This document shows positions 7,414-16,028 of a stretch of DNA of 21,164 nt, in pieces; the first letter of the stretch is position 1, and each line of letters starts with the position of its first letter. Both the position numbers and the translations under genes were made by a program. Where the stretch lies: contig URBJ01000036.1 of the NCBI GenBank assembly GCA_900546005.1, positions 1 through 21,164 of the forward strand, in the 5' to 3' direction. The DNA comes from an uncultured Alistipes sp. (GTDB lineage: Bacteria > Bacteroidota > Bacteroidia > Bacteroidales > Rikenellaceae). The notes beneath the pieces are model-generated. The model had not been told where the DNA came from, made no database searches, and saw nothing but the letters and a program-made list of their open reading frames with translations.

Positions 7414-8106
7414 GTGAAACGATACGACTGCCTGCTGTTCGACCTCGATCGGACGCTGTGGGATGTGGAAAAAAATCAAAAGGAGGCCCTTCGCGTACTG
7501 TACAGCCGGTACCGGCTCGATCGATACTGTCCCGACTTCGAACTCTGCTTCGAATACTACGAAAGGAGCAACTCCCGGCTGTGGGAGGAGTACCGGGATG
7601 GGAAGGTCACCCGTGAGGTCCTGCGGAATACCCGCTTCGAAGAGATGCTCGATCAGATCGGAGTGCACGACCTGACGTTGGCCCGACAGATGGGCGACGA
7701 CTACGTCCGTTTGGCCCCGACCTTTACGAACATGATCCCTCATGCCACGGAGGTAGCTCGGGAGTTGAGCCGACGCTATCCGATGTACATCGTAACCAAC
7801 GGATTCGTCGAGACCCAACACATCAAGCTCCGCAACTGCGGACTAGCTCCCTATTTCCGTGAGATCGTATGCTCGGAGGAGGCAGGAGCCAACAAACCGT
7901 CTCCGGTCATTTTCGAATATGCGCTCCGGAAGGCAGGGGTGCCGCACACCCGCGCCGTAATGATCGGGGACGATCCGGAGACCGACATCCTCGGTGCCGT
8001 GCGGGCAGAGATCGACACCGTTTGGTTCAATCCGCACCACACGCCCCGAACCATCGACCCGACCTACGAAATATCGACTCTCCCCGAACTACTTGAGTTA
8101 CTTTAA
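7414..8106 (+). CDS. HAD-superfamily nucleotidase, YjjG/YfnB type
   Basis: The protein is 230 residues from GTG 7414. The frame stays open upstream to a TTG at 7381, but that region holds the promoter. HAD motifs are complete: motif I FDLDRTLWD (nucleophile D10, D12), motif II IVTNG, motif III Lys in GANKPSP, and motif IV VMIGDDPETDI with two acidic metal ligands. The helical cap (about 20-95) and the overall sequence resemble the YjjG subfamily (non-canonical pyrimidine nucleotidase), which dephosphorylates dUMP, dTMP and modified pyrimidine nucleotides and so helps keep bad bases out of DNA. The substrate is inferred from family; other HAD phosphatases look similar. It is divergent from the AlkD-like gene with 86 bp between starts, an arrangement that pairs two DNA/nucleotide-quality genes but proves no link. 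Confidence 0.87.
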   Translation: MKRYDCLLFDLDRTLWDVEKNQKEALRVLYSRYRLDRYCPDFELCFEYYERSNSRLWEEYRDGKVTREVLRNTRFEEMLDQIGVHDLTLARQMGDDYVRLAPTFTNMIPHATEVARELSRRYPMYIVTNGFVETQHIKLRNCGLAPYFREIVCSEEAGANKPSPVIFEYALRKAGVPHTRAVMIGDDPETDILGAVRAEIDTVWFNPHHTPRTIDPTYEISTLPELLELL

Positions 8107-8121
8107 TATTATTAGCTACTC

Positions 8122-9933
8122 CTACCGGGCTTGATAGTGGTAGTTGTATCGCCGCTCGGGTGCCGACTCGCCGTTAACGAAAAATTCGTTTATGTCGTCC
8201 AGTTTCTGGATGTTATCGACCCAATGGAAATAGAAATCGGGCTTCCCGTCGCTCTGCCACAACGCCCGGCGCGGAACCGCAAGCTCCAGCTCACACCCGC
8301 TGCTCCGATAGTCACAACGCTCCACGGTTTCCCAACCTGTGTCCGTTCTCTGTTTCAGCGTAGTCTGTTCCGGAGAAAGCACCTCCATATTCACCACGAA
8401 ATCGTAGCCCTCCCATCCGGTACGCTTGTCCCGATCCGAATCGATATAGAGCATCATCCAGTTCTGACTGTTCCATGAGGTCATCGGCTCCGCCGTCCGT
8501 ACATAAAAGTAGACATACTCCCGATCATAAGTTACACGCGACTCCACAATATCGTTCCGGACCGTATGATTCGTATAGTATATCCCGGGAGGGGCTCCGG
8601 CAGCATCCCGATTCTTCAGCTCGCCAGTAAAATCCTCGAACCGGGGCAGAACGTTTCTCCACTCCCTGAACTCTCCGTCGATCACAATCTTTTTCGAGTC
8701 CGAATACTTGGGCGAAGGCGCCATCCCCTTGTATCGGCGCAAGTGTCCGGCCAGTTGATAAAAATAGTTATCGGTATATCCTCCCAGCATCGGTTCGATA
8801 TCCCGATTGAACTCGGCATTGAACTCATCGACAAAATAGGTTTCCCCCACTTTCAGGTAACGCCCTTGAAACGTAATCTTCGCCTCTACCAACTCCTTTG
8901 TCGCTGGCCAGGCTTCGGCTTTCCACTCGTTCCAACCCGTCACACACAAGATCAACGGATGTAGCCGATGGGCCTCCTTCCACTGCTCCTCGAAAAAGAG
9001 TCCTTCGCCCACTCGGTCGGACACCCACAGCGAATCGTACTCGGGCACATAACTCTTCGTCGAGCTTTTGGCACCATAGATATGGTAATCCCACAACGGA
9101 GCTCCTTTCCCCGCCGACACGACGATCTGTTCCGGCGTCCCGTCCTCCCGATAGGCAGGAGTTTGGGGATAGTCGTCGAAATAGTGCCAAAAACCGTCGG
9201 CATCACGCCCGGCCCACATCCGACGCCACGTAAAGGCTTCGTTGATCGAGTCGTTTGTCGGATGACGCATCGGAGATAGCACCAACGGCTTCCCGTCGAG
9301 TACGAACCATGCGTCCCGATAAGTCGTATCGCAATAAAACTCCGAGTAGAACTCCTCCAAACGGGGAACCGGATTCGTATTAAAAAACGGGACCAGACGC
9401 GGTGGCGTATATCCGTTGGCCTTCATCTCGCCGATCAACCGCAACAACAGATGCAATTCGGCCCGGTCCATCACCAGATTGGTAAAATCTAGGTAGAGAA
9501 AATCGATTCCCAACAGACAGAACAGGTTCAGATGCTTCTGCAGCACGTATTCGTCCGAAGAGCGGTAATAGCCCAACTCAGGTTGTCCCCAGTAATAGGC
9601 CAGATGAGGCCAATGCGTCCTGTACGGATCCTTTTTCAGTATCTCCGTGAGGTCGAAATCGGGTGTATCGTTCCGCAAAGGAGTATGCCACAACCAATAG
9701 AACAGCCCCACGTACCGATCGGGTTTCAGATCTCCGACCTCCTCGTACGTAGGCAACTCCCTGCCAAGTGCATCGGTGGCAACCAACGGATCCCCAAACG
9801 GCCGGATCAGAGGAGAGATCACCCTCTCTCCCTGACCGGACCCTTTTTCGGGAGTCCGTCCCGCAGCTGTAATCCCCATGACAGACAACAGAACGGCTCC
9901 GAAAAGTTTTGTTCGTAATTTCATAGGAACCAT
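8122..9933 (-). CDS. Exported GH71/99-like glycoside hydrolase with C-terminal CBM9-like domain
   Basis: The protein has 603 residues from ATG 9933. An internal ATG at 9924 (residue 4) directly precedes the signal peptide MKLRTKLFGAVLLSVMGITA and may be the true start. The N-terminal region (about 70-400) looks like a TIM barrel of the GH71/GH99/WbsX-like kind: RYVGLFYWLWH near 73, GIDFLYLDFTN (142-152), FFNTNPVPR, and GWNEWKAE (333-340), which resembles the catalytic WNEW/FNEW motif of those families. From about 416 a family 9 carbohydrate-binding-like (DOMON) domain begins (KIVIDGEFREW, then YVYFYVRTAEPMTSW and YIDSDRDKRTGW). It follows the GH78 gene by 33 bp and is surely co-transcribed, so it probably acts on the same rhamnose-containing glycan. 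The exact GH family and bond cleaved are uncertain. Confidence 0.75.
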   Translation of the reverse strand: MVPMKLRTKLFGAVLLSVMGITAAGRTPEKGSGQGERVISPLIRPFGDPLVATDALGRELPTYEEVGDLKPDRYVGLFYWLWHTPLRNDTPDFDLTEILKKDPYRTHWPHLAYYWGQPELGYYRSSDEYVLQKHLNLFCLLGIDFLYLDFTNLVMDRAELHLLLRLIGEMKANGYTPPRLVPFFNTNPVPRLEEFYSEFYCDTTYRDAWFVLDGKPLVLSPMRHPTNDSINEAFTWRRMWAGRDADGFWHYFDDYPQTPAYREDGTPEQIVVSAGKGAPLWDYHIYGAKSSTKSYVPEYDSLWVSDRVGEGLFFEEQWKEAHRLHPLILCVTGWNEWKAEAWPATKELVEAKITFQGRYLKVGETYFVDEFNAEFNRDIEPMLGGYTDNYFYQLAGHLRRYKGMAPSPKYSDSKKIVIDGEFREWRNVLPRFEDFTGELKNRDAAGAPPGIYYTNHTVRNDIVESRVTYDREYVYFYVRTAEPMTSWNSQNWMMLYIDSDRDKRTGWEGYDFVVNMEVLSPEQTTLKQRTDTGWETVERCDYRSSGCELELAVPRRALWQSDGKPDFYFHWVDNIQKLDDINEFFVNGESAPERRYNYHYQAR

Positions 9934-9966
9934 GTATGAATAACGTTACGCCGCAACAAGTATCGA

Positions 9967-12750
9967 TTACTTCTCTACGACGAAACGATAGGTTCCCGAT
10001 CCGATCCGCAAGGTCGTGCGACCCTTCTCACTACGCTCGATCCGGACGGCATCGACCCGATCCACCGGCACTCCATTTTCCGAGATCCGGTCTGAAGTCT
10101 CCGCGGGCAGTACAACCAACGCCTCGGATGTGGCCGGAATCTCGACCGTCAGCTCAAACCGCTCCGGCGTATCTTTCCATTCGCTGCGGATCAACCCGCG
10201 CGGAGAGACAAACGACGCACGAGCGCTGTTGATATCGCCCACCACCTGAGGATCGATCACGATCTCCTTGTAGGCAGTCGATGTATCGGTCTGCGAGATT
10301 CCACCCAATCCGGCAAAAAGCCATGAATAGAGGTGTCCCAACATACAGTGGTTGTGCGAGAGATAATCCCGACTTTGCCACGACTCGGCCAGTGCAGTCT
10401 CGCCCATTGCCAGCTGATACCCGTATCCCGGAACATCGTACCGGCTGTTCATATCGAACAGCACATCCGAAGCCCCGCGATCGAGCAGGGTCTGTACCAC
10501 ATAGCGATAACCGACATCACCGGCCGTCAGGGCGTTGCCCCGGCTCCGAATATCGTCGATCAGATTCTGAAGCACGATCTCTTCGTTCTCAGGCTCTACC
10601 AAACCGACGTACAGGGCCATGGCATTCGCCGCCTGACTGTTCCTATCGTACTTCCGGGTCTCTTTATCAAAGAATTTCTCATTAAATGCCTTTTTTACCG
10701 CTACGGCCAACTCCTGATATTTCTCCACATCTTCGCTCTTTCCGAGCAATTCGGCAGCCTGCTTCATGATCTGAATATCCTGATAATAGACGGCCGTTGC
10801 ACTCAACCCGTTCGAGGTCAACTGAGCAAAAGCCGGTTCGGCAGGACCCAAATCGCACCAATCCCCCAGACCGTAAGCAACGATATGACCATCTGCCTTG
10901 GACGAAAGGTAATCGACATACTGAGCCATCTTGTCGTAATTCTCTTCGATGGGCCGTTTGTCGCCATACCACTGATAGAGATACCACGGAATAATAATAT
11001 AGGCGCTTCCCCACTCCGGAGTATCGAGAAATCCATCGGAAAAGACCGTGTATTGCGGAGCGATCGTCGGTACCATGCCACTCTCATGCTGCGCAGCGGC
11101 CATATCGTTCACGATCTTCGGGAAGGCCCGACTCATGTCATAACCGTAATGAATCGACGGTCCGATCAGGTGCGACTGTTCGAGCCAGCCCAGCTTCTCC
11201 CGGTGGGGACAATCGGTAAATACGCTGGAAAAGTTACTGCGGATGGCCCAGTCGATCAGCGTATAGATTCGGTTGAACAGCGGATTGGAACATGTAAAGG
11301 TACCGACCGGTTCGGCCGAGTTGGTCGTATGTAATCCACACAGTTCGATAATTTCGGGCAGCCCCTCGGGATTGGGTTCACCGACGGGAACCGCTCCTTC
11401 CACCTCGACATAGCGGAAGCCGTAATAGGTAAACTGCGGCTGCCAGCTCTCCGCTGCTCCCGTACCCAACGTCGTATAGGAGAGAATATACGGCGCACCT
11501 GACGAGCGTTGGTTGGCCAGACTGTCCGCTGTCTGCATCTCGGCAGGATACATCCGTACGGTGTGCTTCCCGTTCGCACGAAGCGTCAGACGAACAATAC
11601 CCGAAGCATTTTGCCCCAAATCATACAGATAGTTACCCCGCTTGTTGCGGTACTTGCGGAAGGTGGGAATTTTCTGCTTAACCTTCAGTGGCGAGATCCG
11701 TTGTGCGACCAACGGAGCGTCGAACCCGCCGGTCACCACTGGTTTCCATTGCCCGTCGTCGAAACCGGGTTCGTTCCACCCCTGTTGCACCAGATTCGCA
11801 TCGTAATCCTCTCCTCCGTATATACTGGAGAAGGTGACCGGACTCCGGTCTGCACGCCACGACTCATCCGAAACAATCACCTGCTGCGTACCGTCTTCGA
11901 AGTCGATCGCCAACTTCATGATCATCTTCGGAGCACCGTATGAACCAACGAATTTCGTATAGCGTTCGTTGGGAATATTGAAGAACCCGTTACCAAGCAT
12001 CACACCGATCGCGTTTCCACCCGCACGAAGGCCGTCCGTTACATCGAAGGTCACATACTGTACCTCCTTATCGAACTTGGTCCATGCCGGATCGAGGAAA
12101 TGGTCGCCGACCTTCTCTCCATTCAGGAAGAGATCAAACTGTCCCAATCCACAGATATAGGCAGTTGCCCGCGTAATTTTCCCGTTTGTTTCGAACTCCT
12201 TGCGCAGCAACGGCATGGAGTAACGTCCGAACTCCGGCTGATTACCGCCCATACCATTTGTAATGATCTGACTCTCTATGTTCTGCTCCAGTGCGATCCA
12301 CTCCGCGCCCGACCAATCGGCCCGCTCCAACAAGCCCATCGAAAAGCACGCCGGCTCGCTCCACTCCGAAGCTGCCTTACGGTTGTCCCACACACGGACA
12401 CTCCAATAATATTGCTTTCCGGCCTCGAGCGGTTTCCCTGCATAAGGGACCAACAGTGACTCCTCCGAAACGACCTTTTTCGAGTCCCACATCGTACCCT
12501 CACCCCGCCCGATGGCTTCGGGCGAATCGGCTACGATGATCCGATAAGCCGACTGATCGATGCCTCGATCCATTGCCCACAACTGCCAACTGAAACGGGG
12601 AGTCGGAGTATCGATCCCGATCGGATTCTCCTGCTGTTCGCACTTCAACTGATTTACGATCAATTTTTTCTGTCCGTACAGCGGCATTTGCATCAAAACC
12701 ATGGCAAAAGCGATCAATCCACACATACGGATCCACGTCGATTTCTTCAT
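9967..12750 (-). CDS. Exported GH78 alpha-L-rhamnosidase
   Basis: This enzyme removes terminal alpha-L-rhamnose from plant glycans (pectin side chains, flavonoid glycosides, some polysaccharides). It has 927 residues, with a signal peptide at 1-26 ending PLYGQ. Domain order follows the family: an N-terminal Fn3-like domain (about 28-140, with IGIDTPTPRFSWQL), Bac_rhamnosid_N (about 180-350, GLGQFDLFLNGEKVGD), the concanavalin-like domain (about 355-475), the (alpha/alpha)6 catalytic barrel (about 485-820) and a C-terminal beta domain. Catalytic-region motifs are DCPHREKLGW (513-522) and GETALAESW (783-791, likely base E789), followed by SHNHCMLGHLYSW. The acidic residues are intact, so it should be active. 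It is the first gene of a two-gene operon. I found no clean TAnnTTTG promoter upstream, which may mean an alternative sigma factor or regulator. Confidence 0.95.
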   Translation of the reverse strand: MKKSTWIRMCGLIAFAMVLMQMPLYGQKKLIVNQLKCEQQENPIGIDTPTPRFSWQLWAMDRGIDQSAYRIIVADSPEAIGRGEGTMWDSKKVVSEESLLVPYAGKPLEAGKQYYWSVRVWDNRKAASEWSEPACFSMGLLERADWSGAEWIALEQNIESQIITNGMGGNQPEFGRYSMPLLRKEFETNGKITRATAYICGLGQFDLFLNGEKVGDHFLDPAWTKFDKEVQYVTFDVTDGLRAGGNAIGVMLGNGFFNIPNERYTKFVGSYGAPKMIMKLAIDFEDGTQQVIVSDESWRADRSPVTFSSIYGGEDYDANLVQQGWNEPGFDDGQWKPVVTGGFDAPLVAQRISPLKVKQKIPTFRKYRNKRGNYLYDLGQNASGIVRLTLRANGKHTVRMYPAEMQTADSLANQRSSGAPYILSYTTLGTGAAESWQPQFTYYGFRYVEVEGAVPVGEPNPEGLPEIIELCGLHTTNSAEPVGTFTCSNPLFNRIYTLIDWAIRSNFSSVFTDCPHREKLGWLEQSHLIGPSIHYGYDMSRAFPKIVNDMAAAQHESGMVPTIAPQYTVFSDGFLDTPEWGSAYIIIPWYLYQWYGDKRPIEENYDKMAQYVDYLSSKADGHIVAYGLGDWCDLGPAEPAFAQLTSNGLSATAVYYQDIQIMKQAAELLGKSEDVEKYQELAVAVKKAFNEKFFDKETRKYDRNSQAANAMALYVGLVEPENEEIVLQNLIDDIRSRGNALTAGDVGYRYVVQTLLDRGASDVLFDMNSRYDVPGYGYQLAMGETALAESWQSRDYLSHNHCMLGHLYSWLFAGLGGISQTDTSTAYKEIVIDPQVVGDINSARASFVSPRGLIRSEWKDTPERFELTVEIPATSEALVVLPAETSDRISENGVPVDRVDAVRIERSEKGRTTLRIGSGTYRFVVEK

Positions 12751-13000
12751 TCAAAAATTAAAATTAGGGTTAATCTACATTAAGGTACACGGGATAAAAT
12801 TAATTTTTTCGTTCGGATTTTCCAAACACGTTTTGACAAGAGAGCCCGCTGGCCTGCGTACGTATTCCCCGAAACATACGGAGAGTTCTGTTAGTTCTCA
12901 TAAAAAAGCAGAAAAAGCGACGAGGTGCTGTTTTTCTCAACACCCCGTCGCTATAACAATCTCCTTTTTGCGACACACGTTTCCGTGCGCCTCCATCCTG
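12751..13000. other. Intergenic region between GH78 and rubredoxin
   Basis: Holds the rubredoxin terminator (12901-12952) and, in 12751-12900, the presumed GH78 leader and promoter. The GH78-proximal 90 bp are very AT-rich, but I find no exact TAnnTTTG on the minus strand. A minus-strand TAATTTTTG (12753-12761) is off by one base of spacing and too near the start codon. No additional coding sequence is visible. Confidence 0.6.
12901..12952 (-). terminator. Rho-independent terminator after rubredoxin
   Basis: On the minus strand AGCGACGGGGTGTTG pairs with CAGCACCTCGTCGCT over 15 positions (two G:U pairs) around a short A-rich loop. It is followed by TTTTTCTGCTTTTTT. The stem lies at 12916-12952 and the T tract at 12901-12915. 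It ends the rubredoxin transcript and shields the divergent-side GH78 gene from read-through. Confidence 0.88.
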
Positions 13001-13159
13001 TTACTCGGCTTCGAACACCTCTTTACCCTCTCCACACAGAGGACACACCCAATCTTCGGGCAGATCTTCGAAGGCCGTTCCGGGAGCCACCCCGTTATCG
13101 GGATCGCCCACCTCCGGATCATAAATGTATCCGCACACTTCGCATTTGTACTTTTTCAT
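13001..13159 (-). CDS. Rubredoxin
   Basis: This 52-residue Fe(Cys)4 electron carrier starts at ATG 13159. An in-frame ATG ten codons upstream (13189) gives a non-homologous extension and is rejected because [15 protein letters not shown] is the universal rubredoxin start. The four iron ligands are C6 and C9 (CEVCG) and C39 and C42 (CPLCG). The aromatic core residues Y4, Y11, Y13, F30 and W37 are present, and the length is the family norm. It shuttles electrons in the cytoplasm, typically to rubrerythrin or other peroxide- and superoxide-detoxifying enzymes in anaerobes, which fits a strict anaerobe. It sits downstream of purB on the same strand after a 198-bp gap and probably has its own promoter (a near match, TATCTTCG, lies at 13241-13248). 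Confidence 0.95.
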   Translation of the reverse strand: MKKYKCEVCGYIYDPEVGDPDNGVAPGTAFEDLPEDWVCPLCGEGKEVFEAE

Positions 13160-13240
13160 CTTTCCAATCGTATTAAAATTACACCTCACGGAAGCCGATC
13201 TCCCTCACCGCTCTTCCCTCACGCCTCCGATTCTATTTAA

Positions 13241-13248
13241 CGAAGATA
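13241..13248 (-). promoter_or_regulatory. Candidate -7 element for rubredoxin
   Basis: TATCTTCG on the minus strand differs from TAnnTTTG at one position. It sits about 80 nt upstream of the rubredoxin start. No -33 box is visible at the expected distance, so this is only a candidate. Confidence 0.35.
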
Positions 13249-13357
13249 AACATTTATTTCTATTTACCGAACATACCGCACGATTTTCGACCGAACAGGA
13301 CGATCTCCGGACCATAAACGGCACAAACCGAGACAGTCCTCTCTCTCGAACTTCCAA

Positions 13358-14710
13358 TCAATACCGGCACACTCCCGTGTAGGTATGGGGGGACAGACGA
13401 CGCAACTCCTCCTTAACGCTCTCAGCCACATCAAGCCCCTCAATGAAGTTTTTGATATCCTCTTTCGAGATCGGCTTGTTGGTACGGGTCAACGCCTTAA
13501 GCGCCTCGTAAGGATTGGGGTAAGCCTCGCGTCGCAGAATCGTCTGAATACCTTCGGCCACCACCGCCCAGTTGTTATCCAGATCCTGATTGATTGCATC
13601 CAGATTGATGATCAGCTTATTGAGACCCTTCAGAATAGACTTGAACGCAATGACCGTATGAGCCATCGGGACGCCGATGTTGCGCAGTACGGTCGAATCG
13701 GTCAGGTCGCGCTGCATCCTCGATATGGGGAGTTTGGAAGCCAAATGTTCGAAAACGGCATTGGCCACGCCCAAGTTTCCCTCCGCATTCTCGAAATCGA
13801 TCGGATTCACCTTGTGGGGCATGGCCGAAGAGCCTACCTCACCGGGTTTGATCCGCTGTTTGAAGTACTCCATCGAGATATAGGTCCACATATCGCGGCA
13901 GAAGTCGATCAGAATCGTATTGATGCGTTTGAACCCGTCGAAAATCGCGGCGATGTTGTCGTAGTGTTCGATCTGTGTGGTCACCTGTGAACGTTGCAGA
14001 TGCAACACATCATTCACAAAGTGGTTGGCAAAAGCGATCCAATCGATATTGGGGTATGCCGCCACATGCGCATTGAAGTTTCCGGTCGCCCCGCCGAATT
14101 TTGCCGGCGAAGGAATCGACCGCGACAGAGCGATCTGCTTGTCGAGCCGCTCAACGAATACACGGATCTCCTTGCCGAGCTTGGTGGGCGATGCAGGCTG
14201 ACCGTGCGTATGGGCCAGCAACGGAATCGCCTCCCACTCTTTCGAAAGAGCGGTCAGCTTGGCTACGAGCTGCTCGATCAACGGATAGTAGACATCATTG
14301 GCCGCATCCCGCAGACTCGACGGGATCGCCGTATTGTTAATATCCTGCGAAGTAAGCCCGAAATGGACGAACTCTCTATGGGCTGCCAGTCCCAAGTCAT
14401 CGAGTTTGGACTTCACCAAATACTCGACCGCCTTCACATCGTGATTGGTCGTTTTCTCGATCTCCTTAACGCGAAGCGCATCGGCTTCGGAGAAGTCACG
14501 ATACAGATCCCTGAGCTTTTCGAACGCAGCTTTGTCGACATCGGCCAGTTGGGGCAGCGGCAACTCACACAACGCAATAAAATACTCCACCTCGACCATG
14601 ACCCGATAACGAATCAGTGCAAACTCGGAAAAATAGTCGGCCAAAACTTCGCATTGCCCGCGGTAACGGCCGTCGACGGGCGATATGGCTGTAAGTTGTG
14701 ACAATTCCAT
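13358..14710 (-). CDS. purB: Adenylosuccinate lyase
   Basis: PurB catalyses two fumarate-releasing steps of purine synthesis: SAICAR to AICAR and adenylosuccinate to AMP. The 450-residue protein is close to the E. coli length (456) and belongs to that long subtype, opening with LSQLTAISPVDGRYRG. The fumarase/aspartase signature GSSAMPHKVNP lies at 293-303, with catalytic Ser295 in its flexible loop. His169 in AHTHGQPASPTKLGKE is the partner catalytic residue, and FVHFGLTSQDINNTA (114-128) forms part of the active site. All landmarks are intact. It is transcribed alone from a consensus promoter at 14792-14822 and is divergent from the DUF4834 gene. Confidence 0.97.
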   Translation of the reverse strand: MELSQLTAISPVDGRYRGQCEVLADYFSEFALIRYRVMVEVEYFIALCELPLPQLADVDKAAFEKLRDLYRDFSEADALRVKEIEKTTNHDVKAVEYLVKSKLDDLGLAAHREFVHFGLTSQDINNTAIPSSLRDAANDVYYPLIEQLVAKLTALSKEWEAIPLLAHTHGQPASPTKLGKEIRVFVERLDKQIALSRSIPSPAKFGGATGNFNAHVAAYPNIDWIAFANHFVNDVLHLQRSQVTTQIEHYDNIAAIFDGFKRINTILIDFCRDMWTYISMEYFKQRIKPGEVGSSAMPHKVNPIDFENAEGNLGVANAVFEHLASKLPISRMQRDLTDSTVLRNIGVPMAHTVIAFKSILKGLNKLIINLDAINQDLDNNWAVVAEGIQTILRREAYPNPYEALKALTRTNKPISKEDIKNFIEGLDVAESVKEELRRLSPHTYTGVCRY

Positions 14711-14791
14711 AAGACTTTTCTGTTTTTCGTACTCCTTTGATAAACGACACGGCCCTCAGCTTCCTCTCCGAACAACCTCTATGCCGAATCG

Positions 14792-14822
14792 CAAAGATAA
14801 CGAAACCTACGACATTCCGCAA
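14792..14822 (-). promoter_or_regulatory. Bacteroidota-type promoter for purB
   Basis: On the minus strand TTG (14820-14822), a 20-bp spacer and TATCTTTG (14792-14799) match the consensus. The leader would be about 75 nt. No purine riboswitch is evident in it by eye. Confidence 0.75.
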
Positions 14823-14870
14823 TAAATCGCGCCCTATTACGTACTCTTGATAAACAATTTATCGTGCGAA

Positions 14871-14903
14871 TTTAGAGAATCCGGAATTAAAATACTATTT
14901 TTG
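14871..14903 (+). promoter_or_regulatory. Bacteroidota-type promoter for the DUF4834-mlaE-mlaF operon
   Basis: TTTA (14871-14874, one mismatch to TTTG), a 21-bp spacer and an exact TATTTTTG (14896-14903). It would give a leader of about 48 nt to the ATG at 14959. Confidence 0.65.
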
Positions 14904-14958
14904 TGCACTCCGGGAACGCTATTTGCAAATACGGATCATTCCGGGAAACTTACGTAAC

Positions 14959-15228
14959 ATGGAAGCTTTACTTACTTTCCTTTTTTTCCTGATCGCGGGA
15001 TTTTACTTGATGTCGCTCTTGGGTCGGGTGTTTTTTTCGCATTGGATCCGAAAAAAACAACGTGAATTCACCGAGGGAAAAGGAGACTTTTTCCGTACGT
15101 ACACGTGGGGGCGCAGTGAACGTCCCAAACAGACCGAAGGAGACATCACCGTAAGCGCAACCCGACAGACAGAGAAAAAGATCAACAAGAACGTGGGAGA
15201 ATACGTGGATTTCGAAGAGGTGAAATAG
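14959..15228 (+). CDS. DUF4834 family small membrane protein
   Basis: The product is 89 residues from ATG 14959; an upstream in-frame TTG (14923) adds 12 non-hydrophobic residues and is less likely. The N terminus is one membrane segment (about 3-26, LLTFLFFLIAGFYLMSLLGR), followed by a short basic stretch and a polar, charged cytoplasmic tail ending in VGEYVDFEEVK. Single-TM proteins of this shape, with a conserved GEYVDFEE-like tail, are annotated DUF4834 in Bacteroidota; no function is known to me. It lies 52 bp ahead of the MlaE-type permease with no terminator between, so co-transcription is likely and a link to the transporter or envelope is possible. Confidence 0.82.
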   Translation: MEALLTFLFFLIAGFYLMSLLGRVFFSHWIRKKQREFTEGKGDFFRTYTWGRSERPKQTEGDITVSATRQTEKKINKNVGEYVDFEEVK

Positions 15229-15280
15229 CCCGAACGCCACACCCCGCTCACTTCCGTTTTCGCAGGGCTTAAAACGAAAT

Positions 15281-16024
15281 ATGAAAACACTGTTCGAATA
15301 CATCGGCCGCTACTTTATCCTGATGGGGAAGGTATTTTCCAAACCGGAAAAACGTACCATCTACTGGCAACGGATCTTGGTGGAGATGCAGGCGCTGGGA
15401 CTCAGTTCGATCGGGATCGTCGCGATCATTTCGGTCTTTATGGGTGCCGTCATCACGATCCAGATGGCCCTCAACTTCGAGTCGCCCTTCATTCCCCAGT
15501 ACCTCATCGGATACGCCGCACGGGAGTCCATGCTCCTCGAATTCAGCTCGACGATCGTCGCCCTGATTCTGGCCGGAAAGGTCGGTTCGAACATCGCTTC
15601 CGAAATCGGAACCATGCGCATCACCGAACAGATCGACGCCCTCGAAATCATGGGGGTCAACTCGGCCAGCTACCTGATTCTGCCGAAAATCATCAGTACG
15701 GTGATCTTTTTCCCGTTTCTGACTACACTGAGTATGGGAATCGGTATTGCCGGAGGTTATGTACTTTGCATCCTAACCGGAGCCGTCAATCCGGATGCCT
15801 ACATCACCGGTATCCGATACGACTTCAAACCGTTCTATATCACCTACTCGCTGATCAAATCGTCGGTTTTCGCCTTCATCATCACCTCTATCTCGGGTTT
15901 CTTCGGCTACTACGCCAACGGAAATTCGTTAGAGGTAGGTCGGGCCAGTACGCAGGCCGTCGTCATCAGCAGTATCGTCATTCTGATCTTCAACCTGATT
16001 CTCACGCAACTGCTTCTCACGTAG
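15281..16024 (+). CDS. mlaE: MlaE/YrbE-family lipid ABC transporter permease
   Basis: MlaE is the inner-membrane permease of the Mla-type phospholipid transporter that moves lipids between the inner and outer membranes. The 247-residue protein has the MlaE-family core with about five or six membrane segments. The signature AGKVGSNIASEIGTMRITEQ, followed by IDALEIMGVNSASYLILPK, spans about residues 105-145. N-terminal ATG 15281 is followed by an amphipathic helix (FEYIGRYFILMGKVFSKP), as in MlaE. It ends 4 bp before the ATPase gene, so the two are translationally linked. The substrate-binding MCE subunit (MlaD) normally found next to this pair is not within the following 4 kb. The symbol follows family usage; orthology to the E. 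coli protein is inferred. Confidence 0.92.
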   Translation: MKTLFEYIGRYFILMGKVFSKPEKRTIYWQRILVEMQALGLSSIGIVAIISVFMGAVITIQMALNFESPFIPQYLIGYAARESMLLEFSSTIVALILAGKVGSNIASEIGTMRITEQIDALEIMGVNSASYLILPKIISTVIFFPFLTTLSMGIGIAGGYVLCILTGAVNPDAYITGIRYDFKPFYITYSLIKSSVFAFIITSISGFFGYYANGNSLEVGRASTQAVVISSIVILIFNLILTQLLLT

Positions 16025-16028
16025 ACAC

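Noticed and set aside
6575..7417. 280-codon plus-strand frame opposite the AlkD-like gene
   Set aside because: The minus-strand frame encodes the recognisable glycosylase; the plus-strand product is Arg/Pro/His-rich shadow sequence.
10333..11334. 333-codon plus-strand frame opposite the GH78 gene
   Set aside because: Shadow of a complete GH78 protein; no start signal or known motif.
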